From Leifsonia sp. C5G2 (GTDB lineage Bacteria > Actinomycetota > Actinomycetes > Actinomycetales > Microbacteriaceae), in assembly GCF_013359685.1 (NCBI RefSeq), contig NZ_JABFMV010000001.1, positions 190,858 to 254,857 of the forward strand: DNA of 64,000 bases, given 5' to 3'. A model generated the notes under the pieces. It did not search any database, was not told the origin of the DNA, and saw only the letters and a list, made by a program, of their open reading frames with translations. Position numbers and translations under genes: made by a program. Positions 51,019 through 59,300 of this stretch are shown piece by piece (position 1 is the first letter of the stretch; each line of letters begins with the position of its first letter).

Positions 51019-52455
51019 GTGACGTTGGTCGCGGGAGTCGACTCGTCGACTCAGAGTTGCAAGGTCGTGGTTCGGAACCTCGAGACGGGAGGACTGGTGC
51101 GCTCCGGGCGCGCGGCGCACCCGGACGGGACCGAGGTCGACCCCGCCGCCTGGTGGTCGGCGCTGCAGGAGGCGCTGGCGGACGCGGGCGGGCTCGACGA
51201 CGTCGACGCGATCTCCATCGCCGGGCAGCAGCACGGGATGGTCGTGCTGGATGCGGAGGGCCGGGTCATCCGCGACGCCCTGCTCTGGAACGACACCCGC
51301 TCGGCGCAGGCCGCCCGCGACCTGATCGCCGAGGTCGGCGCCGAGGCCTACGCCGAGCGCGTGGGCGTCGTCCCCGTCGCCTCCTTCACCGCGACCAAGC
51401 TGCGCTGGCTGCGGGATGCGGAGCCCGCGAACGCCGCCCGCGTCGCGGCCGTCGCGCTCCCCCACGACTGGCTGACCTGGCGCCTGCTCGGCTACGGCCC
51501 CTCCGGCGAGAGCGAGCTCGGCCCGGACCTCGAGGCGCTCACCACCGACCGCTCCGACGCCAGCGGCACCGCGTACTGGAGCGCAGCGACCGGTGCGTAC
51601 GACCTCGACCTGTTCGAGCGCGCCCTCGGGCGCCCCGGCCGCGAGGCGGGAGCCGCCGACGCGGACACGAACGCCGTTGTGCTGCCGCGCGTGCTCGGCT
51701 CCGCCGAGTCCGCCGGCCGCACGCCCTCCGGGGTGCTCGTCGGCCCCGGCGCGGGCGACAACGCGGGAGCCGCGCTCGGGCTCGGCGCCGCCGAGGGCGA
51801 CGTGGTCGTCTCGATCGGGACCTCGGGCACGGTCTTCGCCGTCACCGACGGCCCCGTCTCGGACGCGTCCGGGACCGTCGCCGGCTTCGCCGACGCGTCC
51901 GGCGTCTCCCTCCCGCTCATCGCGACGCTCAACGCGGCGCGCGTGCTGGGGTCCATCGCGGGACTGCTGGGCGTCGACCACGACGGACTGGCGGAGTTGG
52001 CCCTGTCGGCCGAGCCCGGGTCCGGCGGGGTGGTGCTCGTGCCCTACTTCGAGGGCGAGCGCACGCCGAACCTGCCGGACGCGAAGGCCAGCATCCACGG
52101 CCTCACCCTCGCCTCGACGACGCCGGCCAACCTGGCGCGGGCGGCGATCGAGGGGATGCTGTGCGGGCTCGCCGACGGACTCGACGCGGTGCGGTCGGTC
52201 GGGGTGAAGGAGCGGCGCATCCTGCTGATCGGCGGCGCCGCGCAGAACCCGGCCGTCGCCCAGGTCGCCGCGCAGGTCTTCGACGCCCCGGTCGAGGTTC
52301 CCGCGCCGGGCGAGTACGTCGCCGACGGCGGAGCCGTGCAGGCCGCCTGGGCCCTGACCGGCTCCCGCCCCGCCTGGACCGTGGAGACCCTCACGACCCT
52401 CCCCGTCGACACCCGCCCCCTCATCCGCACCCAGTACGCCGCCGCCCGCCCCTGA
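51019..52455 (+). CDS. xylB: Xylulokinase
   Basis: Phosphorylates D-xylulose to xylulose 5-phosphate, feeding the pentose phosphate pathway. The 478-residue FGGY-family kinase has [15 protein letters not shown] at the N-terminus, [14 protein letters not shown] and the ALLWNDTRS segment of [18 protein letters not shown] and [19 protein letters not shown] lie in FGGY_C. AAAGGA lies upstream of the GTG. The gene is downstream of xylA and convergent with gntK across repeat copy 3. Confidence 0.96.
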   Translation: MTLVAGVDSSTQSCKVVVRNLETGGLVRSGRAAHPDGTEVDPAAWWSALQEALADAGGLDDVDAISIAGQQHGMVVLDAEGRVIRDALLWNDTRSAQAARDLIAEVGAEAYAERVGVVPVASFTATKLRWLRDAEPANAARVAAVALPHDWLTWRLLGYGPSGESELGPDLEALTTDRSDASGTAYWSAATGAYDLDLFERALGRPGREAGAADADTNAVVLPRVLGSAESAGRTPSGVLVGPGAGDNAGAALGLGAAEGDVVVSIGTSGTVFAVTDGPVSDASGTVAGFADASGVSLPLIATLNAARVLGSIAGLLGVDHDGLAELALSAEPGSGGVVLVPYFEGERTPNLPDAKASIHGLTLASTTPANLARAAIEGMLCGLADGLDAVRSVGVKERRILLIGGAAQNPAVAQVAAQVFDAPVEVPAPGEYVADGGAVQAAWALTGSRPAWTVETLTTLPVDTRPLIRTQYAAARP

Positions 52456-52473
52456 TCCCGGGCCGGCTACGAC

Positions 52474-52541
52474 GCCAAGAGCTCCTGAGTTTTTCGAGCG
52501 ACTCGCCGCGTGGCGGGTGGAAGAACTCAGGAGCTCTTGGC
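52474..52541. repeat. Palindromic intergenic repeat, copy 3 of 3
   Basis: Arms 52474-52496 and 52519-52541 (21/23 complementary) with a 22-nt loop. It lies between the convergent xylB and gntK genes, 12 nt from the gntK stop. The outer stem reads CCAAGAG/CTCTTGG where copy 1 reads CCATCCG/CGGATGG, so both strands changed together. A terminator for both genes is plausible. Confidence 0.85.
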
Positions 52542-52553
52542 TTGGAGCGGGGG

Positions 52554-53048
52554 TCAGAGGGCGGCGGCGGCTTGGGCGGCGAGGGTTGCGGGAGGGGCGG
52601 CGATGTCGAGGGTGATGTGGCGCTCGTCGGGGGTGAGGGGCTCCAGGGTGGCGAGCTGGCTCTGCAGCATGCCCGCCTTCATGAAGTGGTGCTCGCGGGA
52701 GGCCAGCCGTTGTTCCAGGAGTTCGGGCGTGCCCGCCAGGTGCACGAACGTCACCTCGTCGCGCCGCAGCACGTCCCGGTAGCGCCGGGCGAGCGCGGAG
52801 CACGCGACCACGACCGACCGCCCCGCGGCCAGCCGCTCGTCCGTCCAGGCCGCGATCGCGGCGAGCCAGGGCGCACGGTCGTCGTCGGTGAGCGGGATGC
52901 CCGCGGCCATCCGTTCGACGTTCGCGACGGGGTGCAGCGCATCCCCCTCCAGGAGGTCCCAGCCGAGCCGCTCGGCGAGGAGCGCCGCCACGGTCGACTT
53001 GCCGCAGCCGGCGACCCCCATCACGACGACCGCGCGCCCGGCGCTCAT
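52554..53048 (-). CDS. gntK: Gluconokinase
   Basis: Phosphorylates gluconate to 6-phosphogluconate. The 164-residue protein has the compact GntK length, with P-loop VMGVAGCGKSTVAALLAERL (about residues 9-28), LLEGDALHPVANVERMAAG and PLTDDDRAPWL, and ASREHHFMKAGMLQSQLATLE, a GntK fingerprint. The ATG overlaps the gntP stop by 4 bp. Transport and phosphorylation are therefore coupled. Confidence 0.96.
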   Translation of the reverse strand: MSAGRAVVVMGVAGCGKSTVAALLAERLGWDLLEGDALHPVANVERMAAGIPLTDDDRAPWLAAIAAWTDERLAAGRSVVVACSALARRYRDVLRRDEVTFVHLAGTPELLEQRLASREHHFMKAGMLQSQLATLEPLTPDERHITLDIAAPPATLAAQAAAAL

Positions 53049-54460
53049 CCGAGGCCGCCGACGAACAGACTGAGGACGAGCACGCCCGCCAGGCCGACGA
53101 TCGAGACCAGGCATTCCAGCACCGTCCAGCTCTTCAGCGTCTGCGGGATGTCGAGCCCCAGGTACTCCTTCACCAGCCAGAACCCGGCGTCGTTGACGTG
53201 CGAGAGGAACACCGAACCCGCGCCGATCGCCAGCACCATCAGCGAGATCATCGGCGTCGACAGGTGCTCGGTGAGCGGCAGCAGGATGCCGGCAGCGGTC
53301 ACGGTCGCGACCGTCGCGGAACCGGTGGCGACGCGGATGAGCGCCGCCACCGTCCAGGCGAGCAGCAGCACCACGATGCCGCTGGCGCCGGTCGCCCAGC
53401 CGGCGATGACCTGGCCGATGCCCGTGTCCACGAGCACCTGCTTGAAGCCGCCGCCCGCGCCGACGATGAAGATGATGCCCGCGATGGGCGGCAGCGACGC
53501 GCTGAGGCTGGTCTGGATGGCCTTGCGGTCCATCCCGCCGCCGACGCCGAGCAGGAACAGCCCGGCGAGGACCGCGACCGTCAGGGCGATGACGGGAGTC
53601 CCCAGGAAGTCGACCGCGACCTTCCACACGGGCGCCGCGTCCGGCGACGCGATGTCGGCGACCGCCTTGGCCAGCATGAGCACGACCGGCAGCAGGATGC
53701 TGACGAGCGCCGCGGCGAACGACGGACGGCGACGGGTCTCGATCTCCTTCTCGTCGGCGACGAACAGGTCGGGCACGCCGACCGGCACCCAGCGGGCGGC
53801 GAGCTTGCTGAACAGCGGACCCGCGATCGCGATGGTCGGGATGGCGACCAGCACGCCGAACGCGAGGGTCAGGCCGAGGTTCGCACCGAGGGCGCCGATC
53901 GCGACGAGGGGGCCCGGGTGCGGCGGGACGAGGCCGTGCATGGCCGAGAGGCCGGCGATGGTCGGCAGGGCGATGCGCATCAGCGGCAGGCCGGAGCGGC
54001 GGGTCACCAGGATGATGACCGGCATGAGCAGCACGAGGCCCACCTCGAAGAACATCGGCAGGCCGATGATGGCGCCGACCGCGCCCATCGTCCACGGCAG
54101 CAGCCGCGCGCTCGTGCGGGAGACGAGGGTGTCGACGATGCGGTCGGCCCCGCCCGAGTCGGCGAGCAGCTTGCCGTACATCGCGCCGAGCCCGATGAGC
54201 ACGCCGACGCTGCCCATGGTGTTGCCGAAACCGGTGATGAAGCTGGCGACCACGGCATCCGCGGCCATGCCGCCGACCAGCCCGGCGACGAGCGAGCCGA
54301 GCAGCAGCGAGAGGAACGGGTGGAGCTTGAGCCAGGTGATGAGGATCACGATCACCGCGATGCCGACGATGGCGGCGAGGATCAGCTGTCCCTCGGGGGC
54401 GGTGGGGTGGGGCGCCGGAGCGGCGGCGGCCGCGAGGCGCGAGAGGGTGGTGTGGAGCAT
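53045..54460 (-). CDS. gntP: Gluconate:H+ symporter, GntP family
   Basis: A 471-residue permease with about 12-14 hydrophobic segments. Family features are LHPFLSLLLGSLVAGLVGG, GSVGVLIGLGAMYGKLLADSGGADRI, GLVPPHPGPLVAIGALGANLG and VATGSATVATVTAAGI. The mature start is preceded by an Ala/Pro-rich N-terminus of about 20 residues. It is the first gene of the gntP-gntK unit and divergent from a FadR-type regulator. Confidence 0.95.
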   Translation of the reverse strand: MLHTTLSRLAAAAAPAPHPTAPEGQLILAAIVGIAVIVILITWLKLHPFLSLLLGSLVAGLVGGMAADAVVASFITGFGNTMGSVGVLIGLGAMYGKLLADSGGADRIVDTLVSRTSARLLPWTMGAVGAIIGLPMFFEVGLVLLMPVIILVTRRSGLPLMRIALPTIAGLSAMHGLVPPHPGPLVAIGALGANLGLTLAFGVLVAIPTIAIAGPLFSKLAARWVPVGVPDLFVADEKEIETRRRPSFAAALVSILLPVVLMLAKAVADIASPDAAPVWKVAVDFLGTPVIALTVAVLAGLFLLGVGGGMDRKAIQTSLSASLPPIAGIIFIVGAGGGFKQVLVDTGIGQVIAGWATGASGIVVLLLAWTVAALIRVATGSATVATVTAAGILLPLTEHLSTPMISLMVLAIGAGSVFLSHVNDAGFWLVKEYLGLDIPQTLKSWTVLECLVSIVGLAGVLVLSLFVGGLG

Positions 54461-54505
54461 GAACGTCCTTGGTCAGTGCGGATAGGGCAGGAACACTCTA
54501 GGAAT

Positions 54506-54526
54506 AAATCAGATTTGTGTCTAATC
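54506..54526. promoter_or_regulatory. Palindromic elements between gntP and its regulator
   Basis: AAATCAGATTT (54506-54516) is an 11-bp dyad, and GATT-N7-AATC (54512-54526) overlaps it. On the minus strand this region falls between candidate -35 and -10 hexamers for gntP. The divergent FadR-type regulator is the likely binder. Confidence 0.45.
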
Positions 54527-54602
54527 AATGCCGGACAATACCGACATTACGCCGACCAACGACCGCTTTGACCGGATGAGTCTCCTCCGCGGATAATGAA
54601 GC

Positions 54603-55298
54603 GTGACCCAGCCAGCGCCCGGCTCCCGCCACGAGCAGACGATCGCGTCGCTCGGGGCCCGGATCGTCGCGGGCGACATCCCGGTCGGCACGGTGCTGAC
54701 GCCCGAGAGCCTCGGCAGCTCGCGCACCGTCCTGCGCGAGAGCATCCGCGTGCTCGAGTCGCTGGGCCTCGTGCAGGCGCGCCGCCGCCGCGGAACGATC
54801 GTCACCCCGTCGAGCGCCTGGCAGGCGCTCGACCCACGCGTGCTCGCCTGGCGGCTCGCCGGTCCCGACCGGCTGACCGCGCTCGGCGACCTCAGCGAGC
54901 TGCGCCTCGCGGTCGAGCCGGTCGCCGCGCGCCTCGCCAGCGCCCGGGCGACGCCGGCGCAGTGCGGCGAGCTCACGGCCGCCATCGTCGGCATGGCGGC
55001 GACGCAGCGGTCCGCAGATCACGACGAGTACCTGGCGCACGACCGCGACTTCCACCGCATCCTGCTGGAGGCCTCCGGCAACCCCACCTTCGCCGCCCTC
55101 AGCGGCGCGGTGGCGGAGGCCCTCAACGGCCGCACCGCGCACGACCTCATGCCGCACAACGCCAACCCCGAGGCGATCCGCCTGCACGAGGAGGTCGCCG
55201 CGGCGGTGCGTGGAGGCGACGCGGCGGCCGCGGAGGCGGCGATGCGGGCGATCGTCGAAGAGGCGGACGCCGCGGTGCAGCGCGTAGCGCGGGCGTAG
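54603..55298 (+). CDS. FadR-type GntR regulator (gluconate)
   Basis: A 231-residue regulator. The N-terminal wHTH (about residues 12-72) includes SRTVLRESIRVLESLGLVQARRRRG; the C-terminal FCD domain has EPVAARLASARAT and the metal-site region YLAHDRDFHRILLEASGN with later LHEEVAAAVRGGD. The start is a GTG at 54603. Divergence from gntP-gntK suggests it is the gluconate-responsive repressor. Confidence 0.93.
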   Translation: MTQPAPGSRHEQTIASLGARIVAGDIPVGTVLTPESLGSSRTVLRESIRVLESLGLVQARRRRGTIVTPSSAWQALDPRVLAWRLAGPDRLTALGDLSELRLAVEPVAARLASARATPAQCGELTAAIVGMAATQRSADHDEYLAHDRDFHRILLEASGNPTFAALSGAVAEALNGRTAHDLMPHNANPEAIRLHEEVAAAVRGGDAAAAEAAMRAIVEEADAAVQRVARA

Positions 55299-55325
55299 CG
55301 CGGGCGCGGCGCGGGCGTAGGGCCG

Positions 55326-56717
55326 CTACCGCCGCAGCAGCCGCGGCCCCACCGCCCAGGCGAGCCCGCACAGCACCACGGTCAGCGCGAAGGCGCCGAC
55401 GTACGGCCACCCGCCGTCGAGCAGCCGGAGCGCCGCGAACACGATCGCCGTGGCCGCCAGGGCGATCGCCGAGCCGGTGGCATCCGCGATCGAGAGGGCC
55501 GAGCTGTTGAAGCCCTGGTTCTCCGGGGTCGAGTACTTCAGCGTGAGCACGCCGAGACGCGGGTACAGGATGCCCATCCCGCCGCCGGCGAACGCCCAGC
55601 CGACCACGACGACCGTGGGGTGGAGGTGCCACACCGCGGTCGAGATCAGGCAGGCGAGCGCGATCGTCAGCCCCAGTGCGCCGAAACGTGCCGCGGCGAG
55701 GTCGGTGATCGACGGGAACCGGCCCTGCAGCCACGAGGCCGCCGACCAGGTCAGGCCCGCCGCCGTGAGCGCGAGGCCCGCCACCGCCGCCGACAGGCCG
55801 TACTCGGTGACCATGATGCGCGGCACGTACACCTCTGCTGCAAAGAAGGTGCCGGCCACGAGCGCGCGCATCAGGATGACGCTGGGCAGCCCGGCCCGCG
55901 CCAGCAGCGTGCCCCGCGGGATCAGCGGCCGGATCGCGAACGCGGCGACGGCGGCGGCCACGACCGGGACGATCCACTGCACCGGTCCGGAGGCCTCGGC
56001 GGCGAGCGTGAGCGCGAGCACGGCGACGGCGAGGAGCACCGCCCAGAGCAGGCGGGAGACCCGGATCGGCGTCGTCTCCTGCGGGGTGGTGAGCGCTCCA
56101 CGCATCACGGGCACCACCATGAGCATCGCGAGCGCGACCAGCGTGACGACGCCGAGGAACACCCAGCGCCAGCCGACCGTCTCCGCCAGCACCCCGGCGA
56201 TGAACGGGCCGATCAGCGACGGGATCACCCAGGCCGCGGCGAAGCCCGCGAAGATCCGGGCGTGCAGCACGGGCGGGTACACCCTCGCCACGATCACGTA
56301 CAGCACGACGGTCAGGCCACCGCCGCCGAGGCCGTGCACCAGCCGGCCGACGACGAAGACCGGCATCGTGGAGGCCGTTCCGGCGATCAGCAGGCCGGCC
56401 GCGAACAGCACGACGGATGCGATCAGGGCGTTGCGCGGGTTCCCCCGGTCGGCCCAGGCCCCTGCGGACACCATCCCGACCACGCTGACCGCCAGCGGCC
56501 CCGCGAAGGCGAACGCGTACAGGGCGTCGCCGTGCAGCTCCCGGCTCACCTCGGGCATGATCGTGGTGACCGCGAGCGCCTCGAACGCGGCCAGCATGAT
56601 CAGCAGGCACATCCCGATGCTGGTCCAGCGGAAGCGCGGGCCGAGCACGCCGCCGGGAGGGGCGACATCGCCGGGTGCGGAGCCTGCAGTCACCGAGTCC
56701 AGGTCGCGCGAGCTCAT
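55326..56717 (-). CDS. MFS transporter, EmrB/drug-exporter-like
   Basis: A 463-residue major facilitator. TM1 is CLLIMLAAFEALAVTTIMPE, typical of drug:H+ antiporters. GAWADRGNPRNALI corresponds to a weak motif A, and LVHGLGGGGLTVVLYVIVAR follows. About 12-14 TMs are expected; the count is uncertain. No regulator is coupled directly; the LacI gene 33 bp upstream points the same way and could be co-transcribed, but a drug or sugar role cannot be decided. Confidence 0.88.
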   Translation of the reverse strand: MSSRDLDSVTAGSAPGDVAPPGGVLGPRFRWTSIGMCLLIMLAAFEALAVTTIMPEVSRELHGDALYAFAFAGPLAVSVVGMVSAGAWADRGNPRNALIASVVLFAAGLLIAGTASTMPVFVVGRLVHGLGGGGLTVVLYVIVARVYPPVLHARIFAGFAAAWVIPSLIGPFIAGVLAETVGWRWVFLGVVTLVALAMLMVVPVMRGALTTPQETTPIRVSRLLWAVLLAVAVLALTLAAEASGPVQWIVPVVAAAVAAFAIRPLIPRGTLLARAGLPSVILMRALVAGTFFAAEVYVPRIMVTEYGLSAAVAGLALTAAGLTWSAASWLQGRFPSITDLAAARFGALGLTIALACLISTAVWHLHPTVVVVGWAFAGGGMGILYPRLGVLTLKYSTPENQGFNSSALSIADATGSAIALAATAIVFAALRLLDGGWPYVGAFALTVVLCGLAWAVGPRLLRR

Positions 56718-56750
56718 AGGGGCCAGCCTAGGCCCGACCGCCGACGCCGG

Positions 56751-57767
56751 TCAGGCCGTGCGCGGAGGCGCGGTCGACGAGCGCACGATGAGCTCCGGCT
56801 GCAGGCTCACCGCCGTCGCCTCCGCTCCCCCCTCGATCTCGGCGACCAGGCTCTCGACGCTCCGCCGGCCGAGGTCGGTGAAGTCCTGCAGCACGGTCGT
56901 CAGCGGCGGCCAGAAGTGCGCGGCCTCCGGGATGTCGTCGAAGCCGACGACGCTCAGTTGCTCCGGGATGCCGAGCCCCCGTTCGCGGGCCGCGTGGTAG
57001 ACCCCGAGCGCCATCTGATCGTTCGAGGCGAACACGGCCGTGACGCCCGGGTCGTCCAGCACCCGGCGGCCGAGCCGGTAGCCGGACTCCGCCGTCCAGT
57101 CGCCCTCCAGGACCGGCTCCGGAGCCAGCCCGGCCTCCTCGAGCTCGGCGCGGTAGCCGTGCACGCGCGCCTCCGCCTCGAACCACTCGAGCGGTCCCGA
57201 CAGGTGCACGATCCGGGTGTGCCCCAGGCGGATGAGGTGCCCCGTGGCCGCGCGGGCTCCGGCCACCTGGTCGACCGTCAGCTCGCGCTGCACGGCCGAG
57301 GGACCGCCGAGCAGGGTCACATAGGGCACGCCGAGCCGCGCGCGGCTCAACCGGTCGAGCACCACCTCCTGCGGGGCGATCACCACGATGCCCTCGACAG
57401 ACTGCGCGAGCAGGTGGTCGAGCCCTGCGGAGATCGCGTCGGCGCTCAGGTCGGGCAGCTGCGCGACCGCGACCGAGTAGCCGGCGGCCCGCCCGGCATC
57501 CTGGATCGCGTTGATGCTCGACACCGGCCCGTAGAGGGCGGCGGCCGAGGTGGAGAGCACGCCGATGGTCCGCGACCGGGCGGTGACGAGCGCCCGCGCG
57601 GCGCGGTTGGGACGGTAGTGCAGCTGGTCCATCGCGGCGCGGACCCGCTGCCGCGTCGACTCCCGGATGCTGGGGTGCCCGTTCACGACCCGGGAGACGG
57701 TCTGGTGCGACACCCCCGCGAGGGCGGCGACGTCGCGCATGCTGGCGGCGCGCTGGTGCTCGGTCAC
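56751..57767 (-). CDS. LacI family regulator
   Basis: A 338-residue repressor. The HTH is MRDVAALAGVSHQTVSRVVN (residues 10-29), and the hinge YRPNRAARALVTARSRTIGV is canonical. The ligand domain ends with GFDDIPEAAHFWPPLTTVLQ, a sugar-type signature. The GTG at 57767 has AGGGAGGGG upstream. The MFS gene follows on the same strand after 33 bp and may be its target. Confidence 0.93.
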   Translation of the reverse strand: MTEHQRAASMRDVAALAGVSHQTVSRVVNGHPSIRESTRQRVRAAMDQLHYRPNRAARALVTARSRTIGVLSTSAAALYGPVSSINAIQDAGRAAGYSVAVAQLPDLSADAISAGLDHLLAQSVEGIVVIAPQEVVLDRLSRARLGVPYVTLLGGPSAVQRELTVDQVAGARAATGHLIRLGHTRIVHLSGPLEWFEAEARVHGYRAELEEAGLAPEPVLEGDWTAESGYRLGRRVLDDPGVTAVFASNDQMALGVYHAARERGLGIPEQLSVVGFDDIPEAAHFWPPLTTVLQDFTDLGRRSVESLVAEIEGGAEATAVSLQPELIVRSSTAPPRTA

Positions 57768-57833
57768 GCGTCCCCTCCCTGCGTCCGCGGCCCGCGCGGG
57801 TGCCCCCATTATGCGCGCTCGCGGTCGCGGCGC

Positions 57834-57905
57834 CGCGACTGCTGCCGTTCGGAACGTCCGCGCCGCGGCGAGCACCCGCCCTCGTTCCGAACGGCAGCAG
57901 TCGCG
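57834..57905. terminator. Perfect 23-bp stem hairpin after the APC permease gene
   Basis: Arms 57834-57856 and 57883-57905 are exact reverse complements (core GCTGCCGTTCGGAACG) around a 26-nt loop. The hairpin begins 7 nt after the permease stop (minus strand) and ends 66 bp before the LacI GTG. It has no T-tract. It is a distinct sequence from the three-copy repeat but occupies the same stop-proximal position. Confidence 0.7.
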
Positions 57906-57912
57906 AGCGGGC

Positions 57913-59229
57913 TCAGCGTCGCGCGCGCTGCACGGCGCCGACGGCGAGCGCCACGAGCGCCACGACGGCCGGGAAGACCAGGTGCCAGCCGGCCAGCACG
58001 AGCAGGCCCGCGGCGAGCACGCACGAGAGCAACGCCATCCACCAGCCGAGCGACCGCCGGGGCAGCAGCCGGAGGGCGGATGCGACGCCGAGGCCGTAGA
58101 CGGCCGCGGCGATGCTGGTGTGCACGAGGATGAACGGCGGGAGGTCGCCGCTCGCGAGCACCACGACGGAGTACAGCGCCATGACGACGGCGGAGAGCAG
58201 CAGGCCGCGGCGCGCGACCGCGCCGTTCTCGACGCCGCGGCCGAACCAGGCCGGGAGGTCGCCGTCTCGGCCCATGGCGGCGCCGAGCTTGCTGAAGGCG
58301 GCGAGGTATGCATTGAAGACACCGGTGACCACGATCGCCGCGATCACCGCGACGACCACGCCGCCTCCGGAGCCGGTCGCCACCTCGACGAGGTCGAGCA
58401 GCGGCACGGCGCTCGTCGCGGCGCGCTCCCCGAGCACGACGACGGTCACGGTCTGGATCGCCAGATAGGCGACCGACACGATCACCAGCGCCAGGGCGGT
58501 GGCGCGTGGGATGTCGCGCCGCGGGTTGCGGAACTCTCCCCCGATGCCGGCCACGGCCTCCCAGCCCGCGAACGCCCAGATGTACAGGCTCATCGCGAGC
58601 CCGACGCCCGCCCAGCCGTGCGGGAGCAGCGGCTGCAGGTTCTCCGGCCTTGCGTGGGGCGCGGCGGCCGCGAGCACGAAGATCAGCACCGCGATGAGGG
58701 CGCCGGAGAGGACCAGTTGCACAGAGGCGGCGAACCGCACACCGAACGCCGTCACGATTACCGGGACGATCATGAGCGCGACCGCGATCAGGGTCGTCGT
58801 CGCTGTGTCGCCGCCGATCACGGCGACGACGTACCGCGCGGTCATGAGCGCGGCGATGGGAGCGCCGATCGGGGTGACGAAGAAGAACCAGTAGCCGATC
58901 ACCCGCGCCGCGCCCGGCCCGAACGCGCGGCGCGCGAACGTGGCGACGCCGCCCGCATCAGGATGACGCCGGGCGAGCGCCGCGAAGGTGGCCGCCAGCG
59001 GCACGGAGATGAGCGCGAGCGCCGCGACCGCCACGATCGCGCCAGGACCGGCCGCCGCCGCGGCGAGCGCCGGCAGGACGAGGATGCCCGTCCCGAGCAC
59101 CGCCGCGATGTACAGGGCCGTGCCGCCCGCCACTCCGAGACGACCGTGGGGCGTCGCGGGGACCCGTGGATCGGGGAGCTCCGGCTCCTCGCCCCGGGCG
59201 TGCGCGGTCGAGGGCGCCCGTTCAGTCAT
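57913..59229 (-). CDS. APC superfamily amino-acid/amine permease
   Basis: A 438-residue transporter with 12 predicted TMs. TM1 is GGTALYIAAVLGTGILVLPALAA, with the GTGI unwound-helix motif of LeuT-fold APC proteins (YjeH/YfnA-like). TM6 contains SLYIWAFAGWEAVAGIGGEF, followed by the RNPRRDIPRA loop typical of the family. Substrate unknown; exporters and importers both occur in this group. It stands alone between two terminator-like hairpins, so it is probably monocistronic. Confidence 0.9.
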   Translation of the reverse strand: MTERAPSTAHARGEEPELPDPRVPATPHGRLGVAGGTALYIAAVLGTGILVLPALAAAAAGPGAIVAVAALALISVPLAATFAALARRHPDAGGVATFARRAFGPGAARVIGYWFFFVTPIGAPIAALMTARYVVAVIGGDTATTTLIAVALMIVPVIVTAFGVRFAASVQLVLSGALIAVLIFVLAAAAPHARPENLQPLLPHGWAGVGLAMSLYIWAFAGWEAVAGIGGEFRNPRRDIPRATALALVIVSVAYLAIQTVTVVVLGERAATSAVPLLDLVEVATGSGGGVVVAVIAAIVVTGVFNAYLAAFSKLGAAMGRDGDLPAWFGRGVENGAVARRGLLLSAVVMALYSVVVLASGDLPPFILVHTSIAAAVYGLGVASALRLLPRRSLGWWMALLSCVLAAGLLVLAGWHLVFPAVVALVALAVGAVQRARR

Positions 59230-59260
59230 GCGTCCATCCTGGCGGACACCACCGACAGCG

Positions 59261-59291
59261 GATGAGGGGCCGGCGGTCCCGGCCCCTCATC
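59261..59291. terminator. Terminator hairpin after CU044_5270 gene
   Basis: Perfect 13-bp stem GATGAGGGGCCGG (59261-59273) / CCGGCCCCTCATC (59279-59291) with a 5-nt loop, 9 nt after the stop codon of the CU044_5270 gene on the minus strand. It is a strong GC hairpin without a T-tract. Confidence 0.7.
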
Positions 59292-59300
59292 GTCAGCTGC

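Noticed and set aside
52554-54095. One long protein combining GntP antisense-frame sequence with GntK
   Set aside because: GntK starts at the ATG overlapping the gntP stop; the upstream extension is out of frame with GntP and has no features.
29298-55298. Catabolic island as a recent horizontal acquisition
   Set aside because: Base composition and codon use look the same as the flanks, and no integrase, tRNA junction or direct repeats bound it.
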